Below are positions 63,894-64,000 of a stretch of 64,000 bases of DNA, in pieces. Under the pieces are notes generated by a model that saw only the letters and a list, made by a program, of their open reading frames with translations, did not search any database and was not told the origin of the DNA. A program made the translations under genes and the position numbers. The stretch covers positions 3,092,501 to 3,156,500 of the forward strand of contig NZ_OY787459.1 of the NCBI RefSeq assembly GCF_963678865.1. The letters are read 5' to 3'. Origin of the DNA: Maridesulfovibrio sp. Its GTDB lineage: Bacteria; Desulfobacterota; Desulfovibrionia; Desulfovibrionales; Desulfovibrionaceae. Numbering within the stretch: the first letter of the stretch is position 1; every line of letters begins with the position of its first letter.

Positions 63894-64000
63894 ATTTGCT
63901 CCGGTTAACGCTGTTTAGTGCTATGATTTACACATAAAAACTACATTTCCAATTCAGCCTCCTAAAAGTCATTATTGACTTCAATCAAGCTACTAAGAAC
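63894..64000. other. Upstream of acr3, possible end of a preceding gene
   Basis: On the minus strand VLSSLIEVNNDF then TAG at 63962-63964, followed by GGAGG. It could be the last codons of an upstream ars-operon gene cut by the window edge. Not enough sequence to identify it. Confidence 0.35.

Overview
The window looks like a chromosomal segment of a Gram-negative sulfate-reducer-type deltaproteobacterium, probably a Desulfovibrio relative. The basis is gene content only: hybrid kinases, an HD-GYP protein, CheX, a HEAT-receiver protein, DUF1786, M50/HlyD secretion adaptors, moderate GC core genes. No database comparison was possible. It opens with the 3' end of a 23S rRNA and a 5S rRNA. Positions 939-24857 are ordinary core genome: an AEC transporter, HD-GYP protein, ClC channel, CNT nucleoside transporter, CheX plus HEAT-receiver protein, a lipase-like hydrolase, DUF1786, two large hybrid histidine kinases, ornithine aminotransferase, and a minus-strand operon of DUF554, SpoIIE phosphatase, membrane protein and LOG-family protein. 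The LOG-family gene is frameshifted.

A tRNA-Leu(CAA) at 25060-25146 is an integration hotspot. Its last 56 bp are repeated exactly at 41959-42014 and bound a 16.9 kb integrative mobilizable element, IME1. IME1 carries an RHS-core toxin with a candidate membrane immunity gene, a mobilization module, a pentapeptide-repeat membrane protein, a Fic protein, an IS481-family insertion, a LapA-type sensor kinase and a tyrosine integrase interrupted by an in-frame TAG. Directly behind it lies a second, paralogous element, IME2 (about 42015 to 56640). It has a zinc-hook ATPase with a TAG-interrupted partner gene, a split primase, a second mobilization module, a Gabija-like GajA/GajB pair, a HigBA pair whose toxin has an internal TGA, and an intact integrase. 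A decayed mobilization-gene fragment at 56800-56950 points to a third, lost element.

Both IMEs share an AlpA-like regulator, a DUF3987 protein, a probable oriT, MobC and a relaxase gene. Nested inside or at the end of each relaxase gene, in another frame, are two small genes arranged like ColE1 mbeB and mbeD. A one-base deletion in IME1 exchanges the tails of the two overlapping frames.

The last part (57065-64000) holds two secretion-type membrane adaptors, then a cassette flanked by IS1380-family remnants. The cassette encodes a membrane-anchored MIP18/DUF59 protein with an added CxxC and a DsbD-core-like membrane protein. It is followed by an ACR3 arsenite exporter.

The most promising less-described items are the overprinted mobilization genes with structurally conserved oriT, the MIP18-DsbD-like pair, the zinc-hook ATPase operon, and the RHS/membrane-protein pair.
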